Positions 42,141 to 49,419 of a stretch of 64,000 bases of DNA are shown here, one piece after another. The position numbers and the translations under genes were made by a program. Source of the stretch: DATKUK01 sp035530655. Lineage in GTDB: Bacteria > Planctomycetota > Phycisphaerae > UBA1845 > DATKUK01. Every line of letters starts with the position of its first letter. Position 1 is the stretch's first letter. The DNA lies in assembly GCA_035530655.1 (NCBI GenBank), contig DATKUK010000030.1, positions 5,238 to 69,237 of the forward strand. The letters are read 5' to 3'. A model generated the notes under the pieces. That model searched no databases and was not told where the DNA came from. It worked only from the letters and a program-made list of their open reading frames with translations.

Positions 42141-42602
42141 CTAGAGCACTACGCTCGCAGGCCATGACAGTTCGAACGAGCAGGCATCTACGACCCGGAA
42201 AACCACTTCTGTATCAACCCCGTCCTTCTTGACAGGGATCGTTCCCTCAAAAGGAACCTCATCACGAAAGGACGCCAGCGAGACAAGGTGAGCGAAAATG
42301 GTCGGCACATCCTCAGCATCTATGCTGACCATGTCCCACCACTGACGCTTCGCCTCCTCCCATTCATTCAGACCAAAGAACCGCATGAACGGTTCTTTGG
42401 TCTTGGCGTCGACGCCCTGTGCCCAGATCAGCATGCCATCGCGCACGGTCTGAGCAAGCACGGCCTCCACGAGCTGGTGAGCGTCCCAGGCACTGAGCGG
42501 CCGATGCAACTTGCGGCATCTGAAGTCCTTGCTATTGACCTCCAAGATCCGCCTACGCCGTCGGAACTTTCTGGTAATCGGCCACTTCATCAGCCACCTC
42601 AT
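42141..42602 (-). CDS. Unknown small protein
   Basis: The 153-residue protein starts at an ATG with GGAG ten bases upstream. The N-terminus is very basic (RKFRRRRRILEVNSKDFRC), then a helical region (HQLVEAVLAQTVRDGMLIWA) leads into mixed sheet (TIPVKKDGVDTEVVFRVVD). There is no signal peptide, membrane segment or recognisable catalytic motif. It has fewer rare-looking codons than the surrounding noncoding DNA, and its frame is intact. It lies in the accessory stretch next to the PD-(D/E)XK-like gene, same strand, separated by hairpin repeats. It could be a nucleic-acid-binding accessory protein, but that is a guess from its basic end. Confidence 0.5.
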   Translation of the reverse strand: MRWLMKWPITRKFRRRRRILEVNSKDFRCRKLHRPLSAWDAHQLVEAVLAQTVRDGMLIWAQGVDAKTKEPFMRFFGLNEWEEAKRQWWDMVSIDAEDVPTIFAHLVSLASFRDEVPFEGTIPVKKDGVDTEVVFRVVDACSFELSWPASVVL

Positions 42603-42825
42603 CTGCTAAGAACTCCTAACATAATGCCCGTTCCAGGTGCCGATGACAGACCAGAGCACAGCGCATTGTGAGAAACGCATCATGAATATCGCCACGACGT
42701 TCGTAACGGATGCGCAGGCGTCGATCAGAAAAGGTTGTCAGGATGATTTTCTTAACATCGTCAGCAGCCCTGTCAACGGGGTCCGCCGCAATAGGACATC
42801 CGTTGGAAGCGTCCATCGCATCACC

Positions 42826-43056
42826 CGCAGAACATGGCCGCGCTTCGCCGCGGCGGGGCACAAGGCAGTCATCGTGTCCCCCAGGTCCAAAGAAGGACCT
42901 GGGCCACCCGTCAGACTCCCCGAGTGATTGTAATGGTACAGCTTGTCCCCACAGCAGGTCAAGATTGGTCTAGCCCACTCGTTGCTTTGGGCAGAGGACA
43001 AGCGACCGTAGCGTTGCCGATCATCGAGTCCCCCGCCCTCAGAGAGGACGGGCCAC
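42826..43056. repeat. Left copy of a diverged direct repeat flanking the MutS-like gene
   Basis: Five blocks occur in the same order as at 45301-45551: CGCAGAACATGGCCGCGCTT (42826), GTAATGGTAC (42930), GGTCAAGATTGG (42957, exactly 27 bases on, as in the right copy), CATCGAGTCCCCC (43022) and GGACGGGCCAC (43046). A perfect AGGTCC-type hairpin (42880-42903) lies inside. The region 42603-43111 has no recognised gene. Confidence 0.7.
42880..42903. repeat. Hairpin repeat, AGGTCC type
   Basis: CCCAGGTCC/GGACCTGGG forms a perfect 9-bp stem with loop AAAGAA, 5' flank GTGTCC and 3' flank CCACCCGTC. This is the best copy of the type. Confidence 0.8.
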
Positions 43057-43111
43057 CCGTCGGGCCACGCGTCTCACGGCCGAAGCCGCCAGTGGCGCCC
43101 GAGCGCCGCTG

Positions 43112-45046
43112 TTATGTAGACTGCTCCCCCAACGACTCGCGGGCCTCTCGTATCACCGAGGCCGGATAGCCTTCTCGCTCAAGCAGTTTGATCGCATTGC
43201 GGGTATCAGCAGGACCCGGGTGGAGGCGGTAGTCGAATACCGTCTCGCCGCCGCGGAAGCTTTCGCCGAAATGGTAATTCGCCGCTACACCCGTCGCCAG
43301 GTGTGTCAGTCGCCTCTCGTGTGTGGCTACCAAGAAGAAGTGCGGCGACTGCATCAGGTGTCGCACCACCGCCAAACTCGCAGCGGAGTGCTCCTGCGAG
43401 CTCGTGCCACGAAGCGGCTCATCGATCAGGCCAAGCAGAATCTGCCCATCGTCGGGCGGCATGACCATGCGCCGCAACTGACGGACCTCGGCCAGGAAAT
43501 AGCTTTCGTCCCTCGCGAGATCATCCTTGGCCCGCAGATCGGTCATCAACCGCAACGGCATCCACGACATCCGGCGGGCCGTGACTGCCGAACCGATCTG
43601 GGCGAGCAGGACATTGGTGCCCACCATCCTGAGCAAGGTGCTCTTGCCGCCCATATTCAGTCCGGTGACGATCCATACCCGCGTGTCAGCCGAAAGCTGA
43701 ACGTCGTTGGGCACTACCATGTCCGGTGGGATCAGCGGGTGAACGCCGCAGGCGATCGACAGATGCGCATCGCGAGTCGGCATCGGATAGCACGTCACCG
43801 GCTGCTCCCAGGCGAAGCACGCCAGGCTCGTCAACGCCTCGGTCTCGGCCAGGGCCGACAGGCCCGCGAGCAGCGCTTCTCGGTTGGGGACGGCGACCTT
43901 GAGGATCGACTCGGCCACATGGAGGTCGTAGAACCCAGCCAGGTTCATGAATACATGCATCGGGCCCGCAGCGTCCGCCCAGGGCAGCGCTCGGCATAGC
44001 TTGGGTAGCGATCCTCGCGCGAGGACGCGCTTGAAGCGGTCCCTCAGTGTTTCCAGTTCGGTCTCGGTCGGCAGGTCCAGCGCGGCTTGCCGTGCCGCCT
44101 CCAGGTAGCCTTGGGCTGCGAGGCCCACGTCCTTCCAGGGAGCCAGACAGCGTTTTAGCTCGCGCCTGACCAGCATGAACAGACCAGTGTTGATCAAGAA
44201 TAAAAACACAACAACGGAAACGAAGCCGTACGCGCCGCCCAGCACCTTGGCTGCTGTCCAGAACATGAGCGGCACCGTCACAATCGACCACACACGCATC
44301 AGACGCGATCGAGACGGAGAAGATATTGCCTCGGCTTGGTGAATGGCGGCAATGAGCTTGTCCAACTGCTCGTCGCGATCGCGCAGCACCGCAGCGGCCG
44401 CCATCACCCGTAGTCGCTTCGCGGGGTTTTCCGACAACCATCGCACAGCCGCCTGACGCGCCAAGATGCGATCGACGCCCAGGCAGGGACGGTCCAATAT
44501 CTGGCGAAGACGACGAGAGCCAATGGCCGTCGATGCTCTATTCAGCAGTCCAAAGACGCCCACTGGATCGGCGTACAGATCCAGGTCGTTGCGTTCCTGG
44601 TCAGCCAGTGCACACACATCGCCGGCAGCGAGTACCGGCGGTAGTCTGTTCAGTGAGTCTGCCTCGCGTGCCACCTTGTCTGGGGGCCGGATTCGTGTGA
44701 CTGTTCCCCCAAATCGGTGCAGTGACTCTTCGATTATGGTCAGCAACCGGTAAATGAACTGGCGCTCGGCTTCCGCCCTACGGTGCTGATGCACCGACCA
44801 GCCGAACAGCAGCAGGCAGACGCCAGAGACCGAGACAGACAGCACGGTCGACAATCCGGGTAGAAGCCAGACGAGTGCCGCCGCCAAGAAGGTGGTGAGC
44901 CTGGTCCAAGACCACAACCGCTCGCGCCTGTGCCTGGTGGTATGCGACCGAACGGCATTGTTCCTCTGAGCGTCGAGCCATTGCCGGCGTCCGACGGCCA
45001 CGACTGGATCGTCGCGCTCAGCGTGATCGTTCTCGAGAGTGGTCAT
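43112..45046 (-). CDS. Membrane-anchored MutS-like ATPase
   Basis: The 644-residue protein has a C-terminal MutS domain V: Walker A TGLNMGGKSTLLRMVGTN (about 463) and Walker B LLGLIDEPLRGTSSQEH (about 539), followed by FFLVATHERRLTHLA. The MutS III-like core has GVFGLLNRASTAIGSRRLRQ. Two pairs of hydrophobic helices are present, at about 49-90 and about 245-290, so the ATPase is tied to the membrane. The mismatch-reading N-terminal domain I with its Phe-x-Glu motif is missing. Such proteins are MutS relatives of unknown role and should not be taken as mismatch repair MutS. The ATG at 45046 follows a GTG in frame. It lies between two diverged direct repeats. Confidence 0.8.
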   Translation of the reverse strand: MTTLENDHAERDDPVVAVGRRQWLDAQRNNAVRSHTTRHRRERLWSWTRLTTFLAAALVWLLPGLSTVLSVSVSGVCLLLFGWSVHQHRRAEAERQFIYRLLTIIEESLHRFGGTVTRIRPPDKVAREADSLNRLPPVLAAGDVCALADQERNDLDLYADPVGVFGLLNRASTAIGSRRLRQILDRPCLGVDRILARQAAVRWLSENPAKRLRVMAAAAVLRDRDEQLDKLIAAIHQAEAISSPSRSRLMRVWSIVTVPLMFWTAAKVLGGAYGFVSVVVFLFLINTGLFMLVRRELKRCLAPWKDVGLAAQGYLEAARQAALDLPTETELETLRDRFKRVLARGSLPKLCRALPWADAAGPMHVFMNLAGFYDLHVAESILKVAVPNREALLAGLSALAETEALTSLACFAWEQPVTCYPMPTRDAHLSIACGVHPLIPPDMVVPNDVQLSADTRVWIVTGLNMGGKSTLLRMVGTNVLLAQIGSAVTARRMSWMPLRLMTDLRAKDDLARDESYFLAEVRQLRRMVMPPDDGQILLGLIDEPLRGTSSQEHSAASLAVVRHLMQSPHFFLVATHERRLTHLATGVAANYHFGESFRGGETVFDYRLHPGPADTRNAIKLLEREGYPASVIREARESLGEQST

Positions 45047-45300
45047 CACCTGCGGCGCCTCAATCGAACGCTGTCAGCAGAGACGGGCAATCCCGTAACG
45101 CGCGGCACACAGTGCCTACGTCCCAGACTGTTAGCAATATCCTACCTGGATGGTTCGGTCCGCTGCAAACGGGGAGTGGAGCCTTGCTCTGATCCCCATC
45201 ATCTCTTCCGGGGTCTGAACGTGCCCGATAATACCGCATTCGCTTGATACCCATGTGACTGGCGGAACAAGAAAAGGTGTATCGCCCATGACATCACAGC

Positions 45301-45551
45301 CGCAGAACATGGCCGCGCTTTGGTTCGGCTGAGCTCACCATCGAACCCGCGAGCCCATGCCACCCGAGAAGACGTTGAGCGCGCTTTCGGCCAGCGTCGG
45401 CGCCCTAACTCATCGTAATGGTACTTCTTGTCGGCATTGGCGGTCAAGATTGGATCACGTCAACGCATTTCGACCCTTGCTAAGGCGAAGCAAGGATGGC
45501 TCGTCCGTGGGCTCATCGAGTCCCCCCCCCGCCCTTAACAGGACGGGCCAC
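45301..45551. repeat. Right copy of a diverged direct repeat flanking the MutS-like gene
   Basis: This copy holds CGCAGAACATGGCCGCGCTT (45301), GTAATGGTAC (45415), GGTCAAGATTGG (45442), CATCGAGTCCCCC (45514) and GGACGGGCCAC (45541), collinear with 42826-43056. A further hairpin, CCTTGC/GCAAGG (45475-45495), sits inside. Minus-strand translation of both copies shares PILT..DK.YHY, so the repeat may be an old coding fragment. No gene is recognised in 45050-45662. Confidence 0.7.
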
Positions 45552-45629
45552 TCGACCCTTTCCATGAGTTGTTGAGCGGGTCACACGGCAGAAGCGATGG
45601 GGCGCCCGACTAGAGTGCGAATCGTGTGC

Positions 45630-45653
45630 CCCAGGTCCGAAGAAGGCCCCGGG
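45630..45653. repeat. Hairpin repeat, AGGTCC type (degenerate)
   Basis: The left arm CCCAGGTCC with loop GAAGAA pairs imperfectly with GGCCCCGGG. The flanks CGTGTG and GCACCCA match other copies. Confidence 0.55.
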
Positions 45654-45662
45654 GCACCCATT

Positions 45663-46766
45663 TCACCGTCGTCGATTGCGTGTGCGGCGCGGGGCAAAGG
45701 TGCAGAACGCCCCGACGGTGAGCAGCGGAAGAGCCACGCCGTTGCCGCAGCCCCTGGGCAACTTGTCGGGTATCCTGTTGGCGGGTACGAGCCGCACGCA
45801 ATCGGAGCCGGCGAATAGCTCGCCGGTCTCGATACTGCCTATTACGGTGAGTGAAACGATGTCATCGTCCGGCAGGGAATCGCCACTCAGGTTGGCCACG
45901 ATTTCCTGCGTGCGGAACTTCAGTATCAGGTCAAGCCATCCGTCGCCGTCCAGATCGTGACATTCGCAGGTCTCGCCCTCGACGGGGGTGCCGACATCCT
46001 CGAAGCCCACCCTTTGGGGAGCCACGCTGCCGGCGACACCCTCGCGGACCAGCAGGATCGTGTCGGGGTCAACGGTTAGCACATCAAAATCCTCTGTCCC
46101 CAGGATGGCGACCGGGAGCATGCCCCTGCTCTTGGGATTGAACGGGTTCGGGCAGGAGCCGGGCTTGATGTCGACGAAGACCGATATCTCACCGGCGTCT
46201 TCGGGGCCCCATTCGACGATGTACTCGCGCGAAAAGACGCCCCACTGATCGTTCCAGAAACCGTATCGGCCGTCGCTCGAGGTTTGATACATCTCGACAC
46301 GGTCTTCTGCCGCGATCGGCCAGTTATTGGGTTGGCCAGGCCACCAATGCGCGTAAACCCAGCCCTCGTCGTACGGTGGGTAGGGCACCTCGATGCCTTG
46401 CCAACCGCCGTCGGGCTCCTCGAAATTTGGATCGTCTTTGTCCTGCCATCCACCGATCCAGACCGGCAGGCGGGCCTCTATCGGCGGGGCGAGAATGAAC
46501 GCCTCGATGAAGGCCTGCTCGTCGGCGGACGTGATGGTGACCAGGTGGCCGAACACACCCGAGCCGGGCGGCCATTCCATTGCTTCGGCCGCTGCCTTGG
46601 CGTCGGCCCACGACAGCGGACGGGACACCCGCTGGTAGTAATGCCCGTTCGCGCCGGCACCGTCGATCCACTGCAATGGCTCGGCCAGGGCAAGCGAGGA
46701 TGCAAGATTCAACGCGGCGAGAACGGTCACGGCCATTACCAAGGCAGACATGTGGCGGTAACGCAT
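45663..46766 (-). CDS. Secreted C-type-lectin-like protein with C-terminal sorting-like tail
   Basis: The 367-residue protein starts at an ATG with AAGGAGGA six bases upstream. The signal peptide is MSALVMAVTVLAALNLASSL. A C-type-lectin-like domain (about 30-175) has HYYQRVSRPLSWADAKAAAE, HLVTITSADEQAFIEAFI, WIGGWQD and PGQPNNW..EDRVEMY..GRYGFWND, the usual ligand loop. A second domain begins VDIKPGSCPNPFNPKSRGML, a module common in planctomycete secreted proteins, with a calcium-loop-like DLDGDGWLDLILKF. The C-terminus is a hydrophobic stretch followed by RRTRNRRR, resembling a PEP-CTERM-style sorting signal though without a clear PEP motif. It probably binds glycans at the cell surface. Confidence 0.8.
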   Translation of the reverse strand: MRYRHMSALVMAVTVLAALNLASSLALAEPLQWIDGAGANGHYYQRVSRPLSWADAKAAAEAMEWPPGSGVFGHLVTITSADEQAFIEAFILAPPIEARLPVWIGGWQDKDDPNFEEPDGGWQGIEVPYPPYDEGWVYAHWWPGQPNNWPIAAEDRVEMYQTSSDGRYGFWNDQWGVFSREYIVEWGPEDAGEISVFVDIKPGSCPNPFNPKSRGMLPVAILGTEDFDVLTVDPDTILLVREGVAGSVAPQRVGFEDVGTPVEGETCECHDLDGDGWLDLILKFRTQEIVANLSGDSLPDDDIVSLTVIGSIETGELFAGSDCVRLVPANRIPDKLPRGCGNGVALPLLTVGAFCTFAPRRTRNRRR

Positions 46767-47097
46767 GACTATCCTCCTTACGATAGAGGCCTTGCCGACG
46801 TGTCCAGCCCTTTGCCGCACCCCATCGCCGCGAAACCGGCAGAGGACACGCTTCTTCGGTGTCTCTCCACCCGGTCAGCGGGCAGACGACAAGGCCGTTT
46901 TCGGCCATGCCGTCACTATCAGGCTACGATTCAACCGCGTGAAAGGCAAAATACACAGTTTGGGTACGTTGCGAATAGTATAGGGCTCTTGGCGAGGGTG
47001 CGGGCTGTCATGGCTTGGTGGCTGCGCGGTTGCGGTTATATCGGACTCGCGGGCCCGAACGACCTGGGCCATCCGTCAGCACTTTTCGCCAGCGTAT
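46767..47097. other. Intergenic region
   Basis: No gene or RNA is recognised. Near 47050-47078 there is a decayed AGGTCC-type repeat (GACCTGGGCCATCCGTC), with only the right arm recognisable. The start side should hold the promoter of the lectin-like gene. Confidence 0.4.
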
Positions 47098-47853
47098 TCA
47101 GCTCTGCTCCTCGGTCTTCTGCCAGATCGTGATCAACCTCATGCTCTGGGAGGCATACGAAGAGCCGTCGTAATCGCCATGGGCTCCGGCGAGGGTGAAG
47201 CCGATTCGGTGCATGATCGCACGAAGCTCGGGTAAGGTGTAGAACCTCAAGTCCCAGCCCGATTCGGTGCGAGCGTTTTGGTGCTCAAGAACGGAACGTC
47301 TGCTGAGTACGCAGCTCGCCGGATCGAAGGTGGTCTCGTAATGGTGCACACGACCGTCGTCCAGCTTCTTCGAGCCCTTGTGCCGGCCGGCTCCAAAAAA
47401 CTGTGCCGCCCAGAAGACGTTCGCCTGATCGAAGAAGAAACTTCCTCCGGGTTTGAGGGCCCGCCACATCCGGCGGATGATGTCAGCGTTGACGTCGTCT
47501 GCGTAGAAGGCCAGGGAACTCGACATGGAAAGGACAACGTCGAACTGGTCGGTGAAGTCCAATCTGCGCATATCTGCGAGTTCGAACGTGACGTCCAGAT
47601 TAGCGTTGCCGGCTGCTTCGTTCGCCTGCTCGACGTAGTCCGGCGATTGGTCGTATCCGACGACGGAGTATCCCTCATCAGCCAGAATGATTGCATGGCG
47701 TCCGTAGCCACACGCGAGATCCAGAATCTTGTCTTCGCGCTTCAGGGGGATGGCTCTCTCGATAAAGGCGACCTGGGACGGCGCTTCGGACTCCTTGTAG
47801 AAATCCGTAACGGCCTGGAACTGTTTTGTGTAGTAGGACTCGTGAATGGCCAT
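47098..47853 (-). CDS. Class I SAM-dependent methyltransferase
   Basis: The 251-residue protein starts at ATG 47853 with AAGGAAG eight bases upstream. The SAM-binding fold is clear: motif I ILDLACGYGRHAIILAD (about residues 44-60), acidic strand-2 end VVGYDQS, then FELADMRRLDF, FDVVLSMSSSLAFY and the motif LKPGGSFFFDQAN. The C-terminal insert carries aromatic residues (NVFWAAQFFGAG) that may shape the acceptor pocket. It is soluble. The target may be a small molecule; no neighbour points to it. An open frame extends 66 codons upstream through hairpin repeats and is rejected as noncoding. Confidence 0.88.
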   Translation of the reverse strand: MAIHESYYTKQFQAVTDFYKESEAPSQVAFIERAIPLKREDKILDLACGYGRHAIILADEGYSVVGYDQSPDYVEQANEAAGNANLDVTFELADMRRLDFTDQFDVVLSMSSSLAFYADDVNADIIRRMWRALKPGGSFFFDQANVFWAAQFFGAGRHKGSKKLDDGRVHHYETTFDPASCVLSRRSVLEHQNARTESGWDLRFYTLPELRAIMHRIGFTLAGAHGDYDGSSYASQSMRLITIWQKTEEQS

Positions 47854-47889
47854 ACACGCTTCCTTTTTGTGACGTGGCTTATCCCCCAC

Positions 47890-48067
47890 CCTTTGCTGAC
47901 GCAAAGGATGGGACACCCAAGCACTGTTCAAGAACAGTGCCACACAACCCAAACACTGGCGGACAAGCCGTTCGGCTAAGCAGTTCGGCCCTGAGCTCAC
48001 TGCCGAAGGGCTCACGGCCGAAGCCGCCAATGGCACCTGAACGCAAAGCACTGCTCAAGAGCAGTGC
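47890..48067. repeat. Cluster of hairpin repeats of three types
   Basis: In order: CCTTTGC/GCAAAGG (47890-47907, loop TGAC), then GATGGGACACCCAA, then GCACTGTTCAAGAACAGTGC (47921-47940), then CACAC. Next comes the left arm ACTGGCGGACAAGC (47955), the right arm GGCCGAAGCCGCCA (48017) and GCACTGCTCAAGAGCAGTGC (48048-48067). The two CACTG hairpins differ at paired positions (T-A versus C-G), so the pairing is kept. Confidence 0.8.
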
Positions 48068-48109
48068 CACACGGCAGAAAGTCGGGCACCCATCGAAGCG
48101 TCTACCCCG

Positions 48110-49111
48110 CTAGTGGAGGTCGTACTGGCGGATCATCTGGCCGATCCGGCGGAGCACGTGCTGCTCTTGGGGGTGGATGTCGCCAAAGGGACGCGGGCCG
48201 ACGTTCAGCAGGAACACCGCATTTCTCGACCGCGCGGCTCGGTACGTGTGCAGAATCTCGTCTGCGCTCTTTACGCAGTGATTCCATGGCTGGTACGACC
48301 AGCCGGTGTTGAGGTTCCACCAGCAGGCCGTCGGCTTGTCGCCGATCTCGGTGCAGTTGAAGCCGATCTTGTTTTCGCCCGGCAGGTCCAGCTCCCAGAC
48401 CTGATAGTCCTCGCCCTTGAGAGGTAACACGTGCGTGTTGTTGGTGACGACGGCGTCGGGTTGCAGGCTGTGGATCAGGTCGCACGTGCCGGCCAGGTCC
48501 CACGGGCCGCCCGGGGCGAAGTACTCAATCTCGTCTCCTTCGAACTTGTTTCGCGGCCAATAGCCGTCGAAGACGACACCGGCAATCTCGCCGAAGCGCG
48601 TACATAGTTCCCTCAGTTGGTTCTGGTAGTACTCAACGTAGCGTGGCCAATCCTGGCGGTAGGCCGGATGCGTCCAGTCGACCAGCGAGTAGTAGAAATG
48701 AAGACCGAGGCCCCGCTCGTGCAATGCGTCGGCCAGCTCGGCCAGTACGTCGCGCCGAAACGGCGTGTTGGTGATCTTGAAGTCGGTGTGGGCCGTATCC
48801 CACATGCAGAAGCCGTCGTGATGCTTGGACGTGATGAGCAGGAACTTCTGACCGGCCTCGACCATCAGGTCGGCCCATTCGTCGGCGTCGAACCGGACGG
48901 GGTTGAATTTCGCCATCCGCTTCTGATAGGTGGCTAGTGGGATGCGATCGTGGAAGTAGATCCACTCATTGCCGCTGGCGCTGAGGCAGTACAGTCCCCA
49001 GTGCGCCGATAGGCCGAACGCCGATTCCTGGAAATGGCGCAGACCTTCGGGCGAGACCTGCAACTTCGCGCCGCTTGTATCTTCGACCTCGTAATCGGGA
49101 CTCCTCTTCAT
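48110..49111 (-). CDS. Alpha-L-fucosidase (GH29 family)
   Basis: The 333-residue protein matches the GH29 catalytic barrel: FGLSAHWGLYCLSASGNEW at the start, AGQKFLLITSKHHDGFCMWD (the HHDGF motif) and GLGLHFYYSLVDW. The likely nucleophile Asp is in AGVVFDGYWPRNKF (about residue 180). It removes terminal alpha-fucose from glycans. The family is usually 400-500 residues with a C-terminal beta domain, which is missing here, so it is a short form. No signal peptide was seen from this start, so it may be cytoplasmic. It lies just upstream of hairpin repeats and near a GH2 gene on the same strand, suggesting a glycan-degradation set. Confidence 0.85.
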   Translation of the reverse strand: MKRSPDYEVEDTSGAKLQVSPEGLRHFQESAFGLSAHWGLYCLSASGNEWIYFHDRIPLATYQKRMAKFNPVRFDADEWADLMVEAGQKFLLITSKHHDGFCMWDTAHTDFKITNTPFRRDVLAELADALHERGLGLHFYYSLVDWTHPAYRQDWPRYVEYYQNQLRELCTRFGEIAGVVFDGYWPRNKFEGDEIEYFAPGGPWDLAGTCDLIHSLQPDAVVTNNTHVLPLKGEDYQVWELDLPGENKIGFNCTEIGDKPTACWWNLNTGWSYQPWNHCVKSADEILHTYRAARSRNAVFLLNVGPRPFGDIHPQEQHVLRRIGQMIRQYDLH

Positions 49112-49419
49112 GTTTGCTTCCGCCAAAAAAAACAGGAATACCAACGATCCGCGCTGCGCGGTTAGTATACGGCACGACGGTAGCTATGCTATGGCTCTCG
49201 ATGAGGGCCACCCGGTGTCCCCCAGGTCCGGAGAAGGACCCGGGCCACCCGTCCGTTCGTCAATTCCCCAAGCATGGCTCACCTAGGCAGCACTGCTCAA
49301 GAGCAGTGGCACACGGTTCAAGCTTTACGTAATTGGCACTGTTCAAGAACCCGCCGCGGCGGGGCACACGGCCGCCCGCCCACACGGCGGAAAGGATGGG
49401 GATACCCAGGCAAGCAACC
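49112..49419. other. Intergenic region with hairpin repeats
   Basis: No gene is recognised. It holds an AGGTCC-type hairpin (49221-49244), a GCACTGCTC hairpin (49290-49308) and a chimera in which the left arm GCACTGTTCAAGAAC (49336-49350) runs into CCGCCGCGGCGG (49351-49362), then GGCACACGG. Confidence 0.65.
49221..49362. repeat. Hairpin repeat cluster
   Basis: Three modules lie in tandem: CCCAGGTCC/GGACCCGGG with loop GGAGAA (49221-49244), CACTGCTC/GAGCAGTG (49291-49307), and a half module fused to CCGCCGCGGCGG (49336-49362). The last is a join between two hairpin types. Confidence 0.75.

Noticed and set aside
43112..45046. The gene as mismatch repair mutS.
   Set aside because: The mismatch-recognition domain with Phe-x-Glu is absent and four membrane helices are present, so the name mutS is not used.
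45199..45447. An RHS/YD-repeat gene suggested by DKKYHYDELGR on the minus strand.
   Set aside because: Only one short match, no further YD repeats, and the same stretch occurs in a diverged copy at the other flank of the MutS-like gene, so it is treated as a repeat.
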